Source: Pseudomonas sp. RIT-PI-S (lineage in GTDB: Bacteria; Pseudomonadota; Gammaproteobacteria; Pseudomonadales; Pseudomonadaceae). From it: DNA of 64,000 nucleotides. Under the pieces are notes generated by a model, which was not told the origin of the DNA, ran no database searches, and worked only from the letters and a program-made list of their open reading frames with translations. The DNA lies in contig NZ_JANZKJ010000004.1 of the NCBI RefSeq assembly GCF_025642975.1, positions 186,001 to 250,000 on the forward strand, given 5' to 3'. Both the position numbers and the translations under genes were made by a program. Positions 1 to 8,162 of the stretch are shown here, one piece after another; positions within the stretch are counted from its first letter, which is position 1, and each line of letters begins with the position of its first letter.

Positions 1-341
1 ACGTGGTCATCAATGGTGGTACCGCCGGCCAGGCAGTCAGCCAGCGGCTTGGCGGTTGACCGCGCCGGTTGCGCAGGAGAGGGCCTGGCCGGCTGTTCCA
101 ACTGATCGGCGAGGCGAGGGGACGCGACTGGCACAGGCAATGTGACCGGCGCCGGGCGTAGGTAATAGCTCACTTTTTGCCAGTTCAAACCGAGCAGAGC
201 GATGGGGACCAGCAGCCAGATCAGCAGCACTGGCGCCGGGCGGCGCATTTTCCGCGGCCGCGGCGCAAGAGCGCCGGGCGTGGCGCTCAGAGGCGTTTGA
301 TCCTGCCGGAACGGTTTGCGAACGGGGGTGCGAAGGGGCAT
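1..341 (-). CDS. Membrane-anchored protein, partial (runs off left edge)
   Basis: The reverse strand is open from an ATG at 341 to the window edge (about 113 codons). A basic, proline-rich N-terminus is followed by one hydrophobic segment (PVLLIWLLVPIALLGLNW, about residues 35-55). Then comes a Pro/Ala-rich linker and the start of a polar domain containing KPLADCLAGGTTIDDH. The layout is that of a single-pass inner-membrane protein with an N-in signal anchor and a periplasmic C-terminal domain. I do not recognise the family. The start is uncertain because no strong ribosome-binding site precedes it. The C-terminus lies outside the window. Confidence 0.55.
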   Translation of the reverse strand, partial: MPLRTPVRKPFRQDQTPLSATPGALAPRPRKMRRPAPVLLIWLLVPIALLGLNWQKVSYYLRPAPVTLPVPVASPRLADQLEQPARPSPAQPARSTAKPLADCLAGGTTIDDH

Positions 342-657
342 GACGTGCACTTCAATACTGGCGCAAGCAGGGTGAGGGCTGGCCGACGGCTATTGGATGG
401 CTTGCCAGGCGGCCCTGGAGCCCCGGTTGCCGCTGCAACTGTCGCGGGCGCCAGCAACGCATGGCCTGGAGCGCTGCATGTTGTGTGGAATGCTGCTGCT
501 TGGCAACTGCTGTTCGAACACTCGACAGCCATCTGCGAAAAACAACCGCAACCGCCTAAAGATTCCCCGCCGCGGGCCGACACCAACAGGTCAGGGACTG
601 GATTGATTTGATACTTCGCCCCCGAGGGGCAAGCGTAAGCACTAAGGACAGGGTCTA
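342..657. other. Intergenic stretch, no gene seen
   Basis: This is the divergent spacer between the edge gene and the saccharopine-dehydrogenase-like gene. Short open frames exist on both strands, but they are Ala/Pro/Cys-rich, lack ribosome-binding sites and resemble no protein I know. A Shine-Dalgarno AAGGA near 644-648 serves the downstream gene. Confidence 0.5.
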
Positions 658-2352
658 GTGAGCAGAACAGGTGCGGGCCGTTTGAAGGTTTTGATACTGG
701 GCGGCTATGGCGTTTTTGGTAGCCGATTGGCGGAGCTTCTGGCCGACGTTCCGGAGCTCGATCTGCTTATCTGCGGTCGCCACTATGATCGCGCCGAAGC
801 GTTCTGCACAGGTTACCGAGGGCAGGCCCAGGTCAGCCCTGTGGCGCTCGACCGTGCCGATATCGTAGCGGGGCTTGGGGCGCAGCGACCCGATCTGGTG
901 GTCGATGCGTCCGGCCCGTTCCAGGCATACGGCACCGACCGCTATCGGGTCATCTCGGCCTGCATCAGTGCAGGCGTGGATTATCTGGACTTCGCCGATG
1001 CCGCCGATTTCGTGTTCGGCGTGTCTCGGTTCGATGCCGAGGCAAAGGCGGCCGGCGTGTTCGTGCTGTCCGGCGTCAGCAGCTTTCCGGTGCTGACGGC
1101 GGCGGTGTTGCGAGAGATGGCCAAGACCATGACCATCACCTCGGTGGAGGGCGGCATCGCCCCTTCGCCTTATGCCGGCATCGGCCTCAATGTGATGCGG
1201 GCCGTGGTGGGTTATGCCGGCGCGCCGGTGAAATTGCGCCGTCATGGCATCGACGCCCACGGCATCGGGTTGGCCGAAAGCAAGCGCTTTACCGTCGCGG
1301 TTCCGGGCCGGATGCCGCTGCGCAACATTCATTTTTCCTTGGTCGACGTGCCGGACCTGCAAGTCATTGCACCCGAACATCCCGCGTTGACCGATATCTG
1401 GATGGGCGCCGGGCCAGTTCCGGAAGCGCTGCACCGGGTTCTTAACCTGCTGGCGAAAGCGCGCGCCAGGTTCAAACTGCCTTCGTTCGAGCCGTTCTCC
1501 CCGCTCTTCTATGCGGTACTCAATCGCATGCGCTTCGGCGAGCACCGTGGCGGCATGGTGATTCGTGCGCAAGGGCATGCCAGCGGCAGGACCACCGAGC
1601 GAAGCTGGCATCTGCTCGCCGAGGGAGACGACGGCCCTTACATCCCGTCGATGGCAATCGAGGCGCTTATCCGCAAGCTATTGGCCGGTGAGCGTCCCTC
1701 GGCTGGAGCGAGGCCAGCCGTTGGAGCACTTGAGCTGGAGGACTACGCTGCGCTGTTCAAGGGGCGGCAGATCTTCACCGGGTTTCGAGACGGCGAGGCG
1801 AATGGGCCGCTTTATCGAAACATCCTAGGGGCCGCGTTCAGCGCGCTTCCCACCCGTCTTCAGGAACTGCACGGCAATACCCGCGCCCGGCGCTGGACTG
1901 GCCTGGCGCAGGTGCGCCGCGGTCAAAACCCGATCGCCGCGATGGTGGCGGCGATCATTGGCTTTCCGAAGGCTGCGGCCCAGGTGCCGGTGACGGTCAC
2001 TTTCTCGCCAGAGGCGGGCGTGGAGCGCTGGACGCGGAGCTTCGATGGCAAGCGGTTCACGTCAGTGCAATCCGCGGGCACCGGCAAGAATGAGCACCTT
2101 CTGATTGAGCGGTTCGGCATCGCGTCCTTCGCGCTCGCCCTGGTGATCGAGGGTGACCGGCTATACCTGGTGCCCCGGCGCTGGTCGCTCCTGGGCGTAC
2201 CCATGCCGCGTTGTCTGTTGCCCGCCGGGCGAAGTTTCGAGACCGAGCAGGACGGGTATTTCTGCTTCGACATCGAGATCGCGATGCCGCTGATTGGCCT
2301 TATCGTCGGCTACCGAGGCAGGCTGGGCCCAGCCAGCTGCGGCGAAGAATAG
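658..2352 (+). CDS. Saccharopine dehydrogenase-like NAD(P)-binding protein with C-terminal DUF4166
   Basis: This 564-residue protein has two parts. Residues about 10-130 form a Rossmann domain with the nucleotide loop GGYGVFGSRLAELL, followed by the catalytic-like fold of the saccharopine dehydrogenase family. Residues about 385-555 match DUF4166 (WTGLAQVRRGQNPIA through LIVGYRGRLGP). The start is GTG at 658, about 9 bases after AAGGA. The combination is known as a two-domain family whose substrate is not established, so calling it a lysine-pathway enzyme would be wrong. Immediately downstream on the other strand lies the remnant of a FAD-linked oxidase, which may once have been its functional partner. 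Confidence 0.85.
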   Translation: MSRTGAGRLKVLILGGYGVFGSRLAELLADVPELDLLICGRHYDRAEAFCTGYRGQAQVSPVALDRADIVAGLGAQRPDLVVDASGPFQAYGTDRYRVISACISAGVDYLDFADAADFVFGVSRFDAEAKAAGVFVLSGVSSFPVLTAAVLREMAKTMTITSVEGGIAPSPYAGIGLNVMRAVVGYAGAPVKLRRHGIDAHGIGLAESKRFTVAVPGRMPLRNIHFSLVDVPDLQVIAPEHPALTDIWMGAGPVPEALHRVLNLLAKARARFKLPSFEPFSPLFYAVLNRMRFGEHRGGMVIRAQGHASGRTTERSWHLLAEGDDGPYIPSMAIEALIRKLLAGERPSAGARPAVGALELEDYAALFKGRQIFTGFRDGEANGPLYRNILGAAFSALPTRLQELHGNTRARRWTGLAQVRRGQNPIAAMVAAIIGFPKAAAQVPVTVTFSPEAGVERWTRSFDGKRFTSVQSAGTGKNEHLLIERFGIASFALALVIEGDRLYLVPRRWSLLGVPMPRCLLPAGRSFETEQDGYFCFDIEIAMPLIGLIVGYRGRLGPASCGEE

Positions 2353-2395
2353 GGTCGTTCGGTCGAAGGCGGCGCATCGGGGGCGCTCGGCCGCG

Positions 2396-2660
2396 CTAAC
2401 CCGGGTAGTACTTGTTCCACAGCGTGTTCCGAAGGCGGTTGCCGGGGTCCCGTTGCGCTTTGAGGGCGAACAGCCGTTGGGCGTCGGCGTAACCCCGCGA
2501 GAATTGTTCGGGTGCCGCGTGCAGCTGTTAGGGCAGGTAATAGGTGCCGCCCGGTGACAGGGCTCGCAAGATGAGCGTTTGGGCGCGTGATACGCGATGT
2601 ATTTGCCCGGAAGGTCTTTAAACAGCCTCCTGGTGTCGGGTTTTGATGCCTTAAAGTCGG
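2396..2660 (-). pseudogene. C-terminal remnant of a FAD-linked (lactone-oxidase-like) oxidoreductase
   Basis: The reverse strand from about 2580 to 2396 reads LILRALSPGGTYYLP, stop, QLHAAPEQFSRGYADAQRLF and ends DPGNRLRNTLWNKYYPG before a TAG at 2398-2396. This is the typical C-terminal tail of VAO-type FAD oxidases such as D-arabinono-lactone oxidase relatives. A TAA interrupts it where the family usually has a residue after YYLP. The upstream continuation (LFKDLPGKYIAYHAPK) lies in a different frame, which implies a frameshift as well. No FAD-binding N-terminal part is visible up to the cupin gene at 2836, and 2660-2835 holds nothing I recognise. The gene appears truncated and dead. Confidence 0.7.
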
Positions 2661-2835
2661 CTGCGCAGGAGATAGGCGCGATTGCCTGGGGGTCTGCAGC
2701 TATCACGCCGATTGTGCCCAACCGCTGTAGCGATTGGGCGCAAGTTCGTGCCGTTTGCCTTCGCTGCAGAGGGGGCAGCGTCGCCCGGTTGGCGCGCAGG
2801 GGGCAGCTCAACCGGGGTCGGGTAACGCCCCTCGT

Positions 2836-3222
2836 CTAGATCCAGACGTCATTATCGGCCGTGCGCTCACCACCCTCATGACCGGTATTCAATATTCCGC
2901 CAGGCTCGATAATCATCAGTTTGGCTTCGCCTTCGGCAGCTGTTCTGTGCGCGACGCCGCGCGGCACCACATAAAGCTCGCCCGGGGCGACGTATATGCT
3001 GCCTTGGGGCAAATCGATACGAAGTTTTCCCTCTATAACGAAAAACGCTTCATCGGTTTCCGGATGGGAGTGCCAAATGAATTCCCCCTCGATGCGCACC
3101 ACCTTGAATTGGTAGTCGTTCATTTCGGCAACAACTCGCGGGCTCCAGTGCTGATCAATGAGTGAAGCCTTCTGGGCCAGGTTGACGGCATGCATGCTTG
3201 CTTGTTGCTGAGTAGTTGGCAT
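2836..3222 (-). CDS. Single-domain cupin protein
   Basis: This 128-residue protein carries both cupin motifs: HSHPETDEAFFVIEG (metal-binding His/His/Glu) and PRGVAHRTAAEGEAKLMIIEP. It is a small cytoplasmic beta-barrel with no signal peptide. The length fits the single-domain cupin_2 family. It lies 33 bases downstream of an AraC-type regulator on the same strand, so the two are probably co-transcribed. The substrate cannot be deduced; such proteins range from metal-dependent dioxygenases to simple binding proteins. Confidence 0.88.
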   Translation of the reverse strand: MPTTQQQASMHAVNLAQKASLIDQHWSPRVVAEMNDYQFKVVRIEGEFIWHSHPETDEAFFVIEGKLRIDLPQGSIYVAPGELYVVPRGVAHRTAAEGEAKLMIIEPGGILNTGHEGGERTADNDVWI

Positions 3223-3255
3223 GTCGAGCTCTCCAAACAGGGGGGAGATAACAGC

Positions 3256-4119
3256 CTAACGAATTGGTGTGAGTACGGGCTTGTACGATCCTGCAACTTC
3301 ACGCGGGGCTCGAATACGCTCCAGCCAGCGCAGCGGAGACACCCCGTAACAAGCGCTGAAATGCCGAGTCACGTGGCTCTGGTCATGAAAGCCTGCCGCC
3401 AGCGCGGCGTCTACGAGGGTGAATTGATCGAGGATCAGCGTGCGAAAAAGATCCAGGCGCCGCAGGGTTACAAAACGATAGGGGCTCGTGCCAAACAACG
3501 CCCTGAAGTCTCGCGAAAGGCTCCACCGCTCTCGGCCGCTAGCGTGTTCAAGCATCTCCAGGGTAATCCCGCTCTGAAGATTAGCAATGATGAAGTCCCG
3601 TGCCCGCAGGGCCGCTTGGTAGTCCACCCGCTTCCGCCCGCGCGGCTTCCCCGCGACCGCCCGCAGCGCCATGGCGAGTTCGAACAAAGCGTCCTGCTCT
3701 TCCAGCGGGTCGAGTGGATGGTCCAATGCCTGCATGAAAGGTTGGCTGGCGTTATATAAGCGCAAGTCGTTGGACAGCCCGCCAGCGACATAGGGCAGTG
3801 ATTCTCCACCAAGGACTTGCTGGATCATGGCAGGGTCCACATAGGCCATGCGATATCTGAAGCCCGCTTCGGTCCCAGCCATGCCGTCATGCAGCTCGTC
3901 CGGATGCAGCACTAACGTATTCCCAGGTATACCGTGGCGCAGAGTGCCTCTGTAGTGGAAGCTCTGTATGCCCGATATTGTGCGGCCAATGGAGTACGTA
4001 TCATGGCGGTGCGGGTCGTAGCCATGCCCACTGAACCATGCCTCGATTCGCTCTATCCGTCCTGGTGCGGCATCTCGAGCGATCCAGTCCTGGGGTGATG
4101 GGAAGTCGTTTTGATCCAT
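3256..4119 (-). CDS. AraC-family transcriptional regulator
   Basis: The 287-residue protein has an N-terminal AraC-type ligand-binding cupin domain (about residues 15-155, including HRHDTYSIGRT and LVLHPDELHDG). The C-terminal part holds two helix-turn-helix units (LEMLEHASGRERWSLSRDFRALFG and DAALAAGFHDQSHVTRHFSACYG). PLRW near the end is the usual AraC signature. It is a DNA-binding activator or repressor that responds to a small ligand. The cupin gene directly downstream is a likely co-regulated partner. The ATG at 4119 gives the normal family length. Confidence 0.9.
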   Translation of the reverse strand: MDQNDFPSPQDWIARDAAPGRIERIEAWFSGHGYDPHRHDTYSIGRTISGIQSFHYRGTLRHGIPGNTLVLHPDELHDGMAGTEAGFRYRMAYVDPAMIQQVLGGESLPYVAGGLSNDLRLYNASQPFMQALDHPLDPLEEQDALFELAMALRAVAGKPRGRKRVDYQAALRARDFIIANLQSGITLEMLEHASGRERWSLSRDFRALFGTSPYRFVTLRRLDLFRTLILDQFTLVDAALAAGFHDQSHVTRHFSACYGVSPLRWLERIRAPREVAGSYKPVLTPIR

Positions 4120-4311
4120 GAATGGTTAGTCAGAATGGCTAAGAGCTACCTAGGCCGCGATCGCCCGTGGATAAAAGACTATACCCGTAAGTTCATTGGG
4201 GTGGGGCCCGGGAGAGGGGCATGCACTCCCAAGGTTGGGTAACCGAGCCCAAACCCCCTGCGCACCGGCTAAGCTCACACCACCCCAGAAAACGACCCAG
4301 CGAGGCCCCCT

Positions 4312-4704
4312 ATGAACCCAATCACCGGTGGTTGCTTGTGCGGCGATGTGCGCATCGTGGCGGTAGGGCGCCCGTATCGCGTTGGGCTTTGCCACTGCCT
4401 GGACTGCCGCAAGCACCATGGCGCGCTGTTCCATGCGTTTGCGATCTTCCCCCAGGATGCAGTCACTCTCGAGGGCGAGACGCGTGAATACGAAGGGCGT
4501 TGTTTTTGCCCGCGCTGCGGCTCGTCGGTGTTTGCCCGCAGTGAGGACGAGATCGAAATCGCCCTGGGCACGCTGGATGCGCCGGATCAGTTTGCACCAA
4601 CCTACGAAAGCTGGACGGTGCGCCGGGAGGGCTGGTTGCCGGCGTTTCCGCTCGCCCGGCGGTATGAGCACAATCGGGCGTCCACCGGGCGCTCCGAAGC
4701 GTAG
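4312..4704 (+). CDS. GFA/CENP-V-fold zinc protein
   Basis: This 130-residue protein has the zinc-binding cysteine pattern of the GFA family: C8-x-C10, C27-x-C29-xx-C32 and C66-xx-C69, with an extra C64. The length is normal. The family is named after a glutathione-dependent formaldehyde-activating enzyme, but most members have no proven activity, so only the fold and metal sites are secure here. It stands alone, with a sensor kinase gene ending 13 bases away on the opposite strand. The ATG at 4312 precedes the conserved NPITGGCLCG start. Confidence 0.9.
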   Translation: MNPITGGCLCGDVRIVAVGRPYRVGLCHCLDCRKHHGALFHAFAIFPQDAVTLEGETREYEGRCFCPRCGSSVFARSEDEIEIALGTLDAPDQFAPTYESWTVRREGWLPAFPLARRYEHNRASTGRSEA

Positions 4705-4717
4705 GCGCTGGCCAGGT

Positions 4718-6979
4718 TCAGGTTTGGCACCGGTGGGTACTGGCGCGGGCCACCAGCCCCAGTAGTTCGTCGATGTCCGCGGGTTTGGTGAGGTGCGTAT
4801 CGAAGCCTGCATCCAAGGCCTTGCGAATGTCTTCGGCATGGCCCCAGCCAGACACGGCGATCAAGAAAACCGCATCGCCACCCGGCAGCGCGCGGATCGC
4901 GCGGGTGGCCTGGTAGCCGTCCATGTGCGGCATGCCGATGTCGAGTATGGCCACTTCGGGCATGTCCTCGCGGCACCGGGCCACGGCCTGTTCGCCATCG
5001 GCGGCCAGCCGCACCTGATGGCCCTCCAGCTCCAATAGCGCCTGCAAGGTAAAAGCGATGTCGCCGTTGTCGTCGGCCACCAGTACGCGGCGTGGCATGC
5101 CCTCGGCCGCAGCGGTGGCCACGGGTGGTGGCGCAGGGGGCACCTGGTCGGCTGCCAGGGCCAGGGTCACGGTGAAGCGGCTGCCTTGGCCGAGCCCGGG
5201 GCTACTGACGCGCAGCTCGCCTTGATGCAACTCGACCAGGCTCTTGGCCAGGGCCAGGCCCACCCCGAGGCCGCCCGCGTCCACGCCGGGGCTAGCGACC
5301 CGCGCGAACATCCGGAAGATGTCCTCCATCTGCTCCGGCGCCAGGCCGATGCCGTCGTCCGCCACTTCAATTTCCACCCCGGCGCCCAACCGGCGCAGCG
5401 CCACGGTGATATGCCCCAAGGCGGGGGTGTACTTGACGGCGTTATCCAGCAGGTTGACGAACAACTGCTGCAGGCGCAGCCCGTCACCGTCCACGAAGAG
5501 CGGGGCGGTGGGCAGCGAGGCGCGAACCTCCAGGTGCTTGTCCCGCGCCCGCGCCGAGACGAAGTCCAGTGCATCGCGTAGCACGGCAACCAGGTCCAGG
5601 TGCTCCAGGCGCAAGTGGATCTTGCCGAAGCTTATGCGCGAGGCGTCCAGCAGGTCGTCGAGCAGCCGGCTCATATGGCTCATCTGGCGCTCGATCACCG
5701 CCAGGTGGTGCTCGGTGTGCGCGCCGCCAGCCGCGGATGCGCGGAGCAGGGCGGCGGCCTGGCCGACTGGCACCAACGGGTTGCGTAGTTCATGGGCAAG
5801 GGTGGCGATGAATTCATCCTTGCGCCGGTCGGCTTCGACCAAGCCTTGGTGGGCCGCGGCGAGTTTGGCCAAGGCCTCGCTGCGGGCCTCTTCGCTGGCC
5901 CGCAAAGCCTTGGCCGATTGGCCCAGGGCCACGGCGACCTCTTGGATTTCGGCGATGCGCGTGTCGGGCAGCGCCGGAACTTCCGCGCGGCCGACCGCCA
6001 GCGCGGCGTTACGCAGTTCACGCATCGGCGCGCTGATACGGCGCGCGGCAATCAGCGCCCCGAAGCTTGCGAACAGCAACGACAGTGCCAGGCCGCCGCC
6101 GTAGAACGCCAGCGCCCGGTGCACCTTGGTGGTGACCTCGGCGGTGGGAATGCCCGTGGCCACCGTCCAGCCTATGCCTGGCAGGCGCATATAGGCCGTG
6201 TAGACCTCCTTTCCATCCGCGGTCGTGGTCACGCCGCTGCCTTCGTTGCCCCCGGCGTTTACCAGGTCGGTCAGCTGCGATGACACCTGCCCCCCCACGG
6301 GGAGGCCTATCGAGGGCGTGCGTGCGATCCGTTTGCCGGCACTGTCGAATACCACCACTGTCCAGCCGCTCGGCAACTGCGAGAGCGTAAGCACTTGCGA
6401 AACGCTTTCCGGCAGCAGGGGCGCGGTGAGTACATAGCGGAGCTTGCCATCGCGCATTACCGGCACGCGTAGCGGTATCGCCCATGTACCCGAGGGGCCT
6501 TTGCCTAACTGGCCGACCATGGGCCCTGGCTGTTCGAGCATGCGGGCAAAGCTCAGCGGCTCTACCGGGCCGGTAAGCGGCCCACCGGCCCCTGGCGCCA
6601 CCCGCGAAACCACCCGGCCATCCGGCGAGGCGATCAACAGCGCATGCCACCCAGGCATCAACGGCAGCACCCGCTCCAGCACGTTGGTATAAGGCGCCAG
6701 GTCGTCGCTATCGAGCAGCGGCGACTGCGCCACGGCCTCGAGGACGGCAAAGGAACGGTTGAGCGTGACTTGCAGCGCGGTAGCGGTTTGGCGGTTGGCT
6801 TCCAGCGCGCGGGAAACCGCCTGGCTTTCCTCGTTGCGCAACAGCATCAGCAGCGCGATGCAGGCGCAGAGCGCGACCGGAAGGGTGCTGACCAGCACTA
6901 TGGTCAGCAAGCGGCGGTGCAAGGAGGATCGAGGATGGCGCACAGCGGGGAGCTCCGGAGCAAGCGGCGAGGATATCAA
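4718..6979 (-). CDS. Hybrid sensor histidine kinase/response regulator
   Basis: The 753-residue membrane protein reads in order: transmembrane helix about 22-47, periplasmic Cache-like sensor domain to about 285, second transmembrane helix about 290-312, HAMP linker, and HisKA with the phosphorylated His near 396 (HELRNPL). The ATPase domain follows (NLLDNAVKYTP, DDGIGLAPEQ, GGLGVGLALAKSLVELHQGEL). The C-terminal receiver has ADDN near its start, the acceptor Asp in ILDIGMPHMDGY, and a conserved Lys in THLTKPAD. It has no separate response regulator or output domain nearby, so phosphate probably goes to an unlinked regulator. The gene at 7014-7820 lies 34 bases upstream on the same strand and may share its transcript. 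Confidence 0.92.
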   Translation of the reverse strand: MISSPLAPELPAVRHPRSSLHRRLLTIVLVSTLPVALCACIALLMLLRNEESQAVSRALEANRQTATALQVTLNRSFAVLEAVAQSPLLDSDDLAPYTNVLERVLPLMPGWHALLIASPDGRVVSRVAPGAGGPLTGPVEPLSFARMLEQPGPMVGQLGKGPSGTWAIPLRVPVMRDGKLRYVLTAPLLPESVSQVLTLSQLPSGWTVVVFDSAGKRIARTPSIGLPVGGQVSSQLTDLVNAGGNEGSGVTTTADGKEVYTAYMRLPGIGWTVATGIPTAEVTTKVHRALAFYGGGLALSLLFASFGALIAARRISAPMRELRNAALAVGRAEVPALPDTRIAEIQEVAVALGQSAKALRASEEARSEALAKLAAAHQGLVEADRRKDEFIATLAHELRNPLVPVGQAAALLRASAAGGAHTEHHLAVIERQMSHMSRLLDDLLDASRISFGKIHLRLEHLDLVAVLRDALDFVSARARDKHLEVRASLPTAPLFVDGDGLRLQQLFVNLLDNAVKYTPALGHITVALRRLGAGVEIEVADDGIGLAPEQMEDIFRMFARVASPGVDAGGLGVGLALAKSLVELHQGELRVSSPGLGQGSRFTVTLALAADQVPPAPPPVATAAAEGMPRRVLVADDNGDIAFTLQALLELEGHQVRLAADGEQAVARCREDMPEVAILDIGMPHMDGYQATRAIRALPGGDAVFLIAVSGWGHAEDIRKALDAGFDTHLTKPADIDELLGLVARASTHRCQT

Positions 6980-7013
6980 ATTGAAGCGCGCGCAACGACG
7001 CCGCCTGATGCGC

Positions 7014-7820
7014 TTATTGCCTCGGCAAAAGCGTCATCGCCATTGGCGCGCCCTTGGCCGTTACCTGGTAAGGCCCAACTACGGCAGTGACTTCGTTCTG
7101 GCCGGTGTGCCACACATGATCTATTTCAGTGCGCAGCGCCTGCGTGTCCTCCTCGGGTTGAACGGTAAGCAGCAATGCTTGTGTCGCGCAGAGCATCGCG
7201 TGAATTTGCTGCTCCTTTTCCGTGAATTGATCCCAGGCCACCAGATGGACCTTCTCTATGTCGCCACTGGCGCCAACGTACAACTGCATGTCCGCGCTGC
7301 CGTGGGGCACGAACAACGACTGCACAGCGAAGGGCTGGCCCGGTGAATAAGCGCCAAGCCGGGCGTCCGTGCAATCGGCTTGTTCGCGCAGATGCCTGTC
7401 CAGGGCCTTACCGAAAAGCTGGGGGCCGAGGCCCAGTGACTGCGGCTTGGACAGCTCACAGGCATATTCGTACTCGATCTTCTCCGGCCATTCGAAACCC
7501 TGCTCATGAACCCGGCGCGCCACCGCCAGCACGAACGGCTTGTTGTCCATGGCGCCGCAGCTGCGCGTCACGTGCAACGTGCGGGTAACGGCGCCCGCCT
7601 GGTCGAAAGCGACGGCATAGTCAAAGCTTACGTTGTCGCCGAATTCAGCTTTTAGCTGCTTCAAGAGCTTGCCGTTCGCGTGGGCGGGCTCCATTATTTT
7701 CTGAGCTTGCCGATAACCTCTGTAGAGGTTGGCTGGGGCCGCCCAGTCGACTTCAACGATCAGATAGACGACTACCAGCATGAGCAGGGTGATGAATAAA
7801 GCGCGTGTCCTAGGGGGCAT
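7014..7820 (-). CDS. Membrane-anchored protein of unknown function
   Basis: The 268-residue protein begins with a short basic stretch and one hydrophobic helix (ALFITLLMLVVVYLIVEV, about residues 7-24). A largely soluble domain follows that would lie in the periplasm. Four cysteines (in TRSCGAMD, EYACELSK, EQADCTDA and AMLCATQ) could form disulfides. I recognise no domain. It lies just upstream of the hybrid kinase on the same strand, which could make it an accessory to that sensor, but this is only context. Confidence 0.7.
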   Translation of the reverse strand: MPPRTRALFITLLMLVVVYLIVEVDWAAPANLYRGYRQAQKIMEPAHANGKLLKQLKAEFGDNVSFDYAVAFDQAGAVTRTLHVTRSCGAMDNKPFVLAVARRVHEQGFEWPEKIEYEYACELSKPQSLGLGPQLFGKALDRHLREQADCTDARLGAYSPGQPFAVQSLFVPHGSADMQLYVGASGDIEKVHLVAWDQFTEKEQQIHAMLCATQALLLTVQPEEDTQALRTEIDHVWHTGQNEVTAVVGPYQVTAKGAPMAMTLLPRQ

Positions 7821-7903
7821 ATCAGAAACTCAAGCGGGCATATCGACGTATCGGCCGCCGGTCTTCAGCCTTGAGGCCAGGGCCGTCAATATGGAGAGCA
7901 AGC

Positions 7904-8140
7904 GTGGTCGATAAATACCGCAAACCAAACTCGCTAACGTGGGGCTTGGTCTTGCTTGCCGTGGCTTTCTGGGGCTTGGCCTTGTTAATGCTGAGTGTCC
8001 ACTTCATGGCCGCGGCCGCGGCGTTGTTTCTGCTGGGCCTGTCGATGATCTGGCCTGGGCCGTTCTATGGAAGGCGCGGCGCGGACAGGTTCCACTGCTG
8101 GTTCCACGACCTCTGGGACCTCTTCCGGTTTTGGCGGTGA
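7904..8140 (+). CDS. Small two-helix membrane protein
   Basis: The 78-residue protein starts at GTG 7904, placed 6 bases after GGAGAG, rather than at an ATG 33 bases upstream that has no ribosome-binding site. It contains two adjoining hydrophobic segments (TWGLVLLAVAFWGLALLML and FMAAAAALFLLGLSMIW). The tail is rich in aromatic residues (FHCWFHDLWDLFRFW). It is an inner-membrane protein of unknown role, convergent with the bacteriophytochrome gene that ends 22 bases away. Confidence 0.6.
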   Translation: MVDKYRKPNSLTWGLVLLAVAFWGLALLMLSVHFMAAAAALFLLGLSMIWPGPFYGRRGADRFHCWFHDLWDLFRFWR

Positions 8141-8162
8141 CCGGGCTGCATCACCGAAGCCG

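Noticed and set aside
287..586. Possible 99-residue protein on the reverse strand near the left edge
   Set aside because: It is Ala/Pro/Cys-rich with no ribosome-binding site. Its end runs in a different frame across the better-supported membrane protein start.
7822..8007. 61-codon frame on the reverse strand next to the small membrane protein
   Set aside because: It overlaps the forward gene, which has a good ribosome-binding site and two membrane helices. The reverse product has neither.
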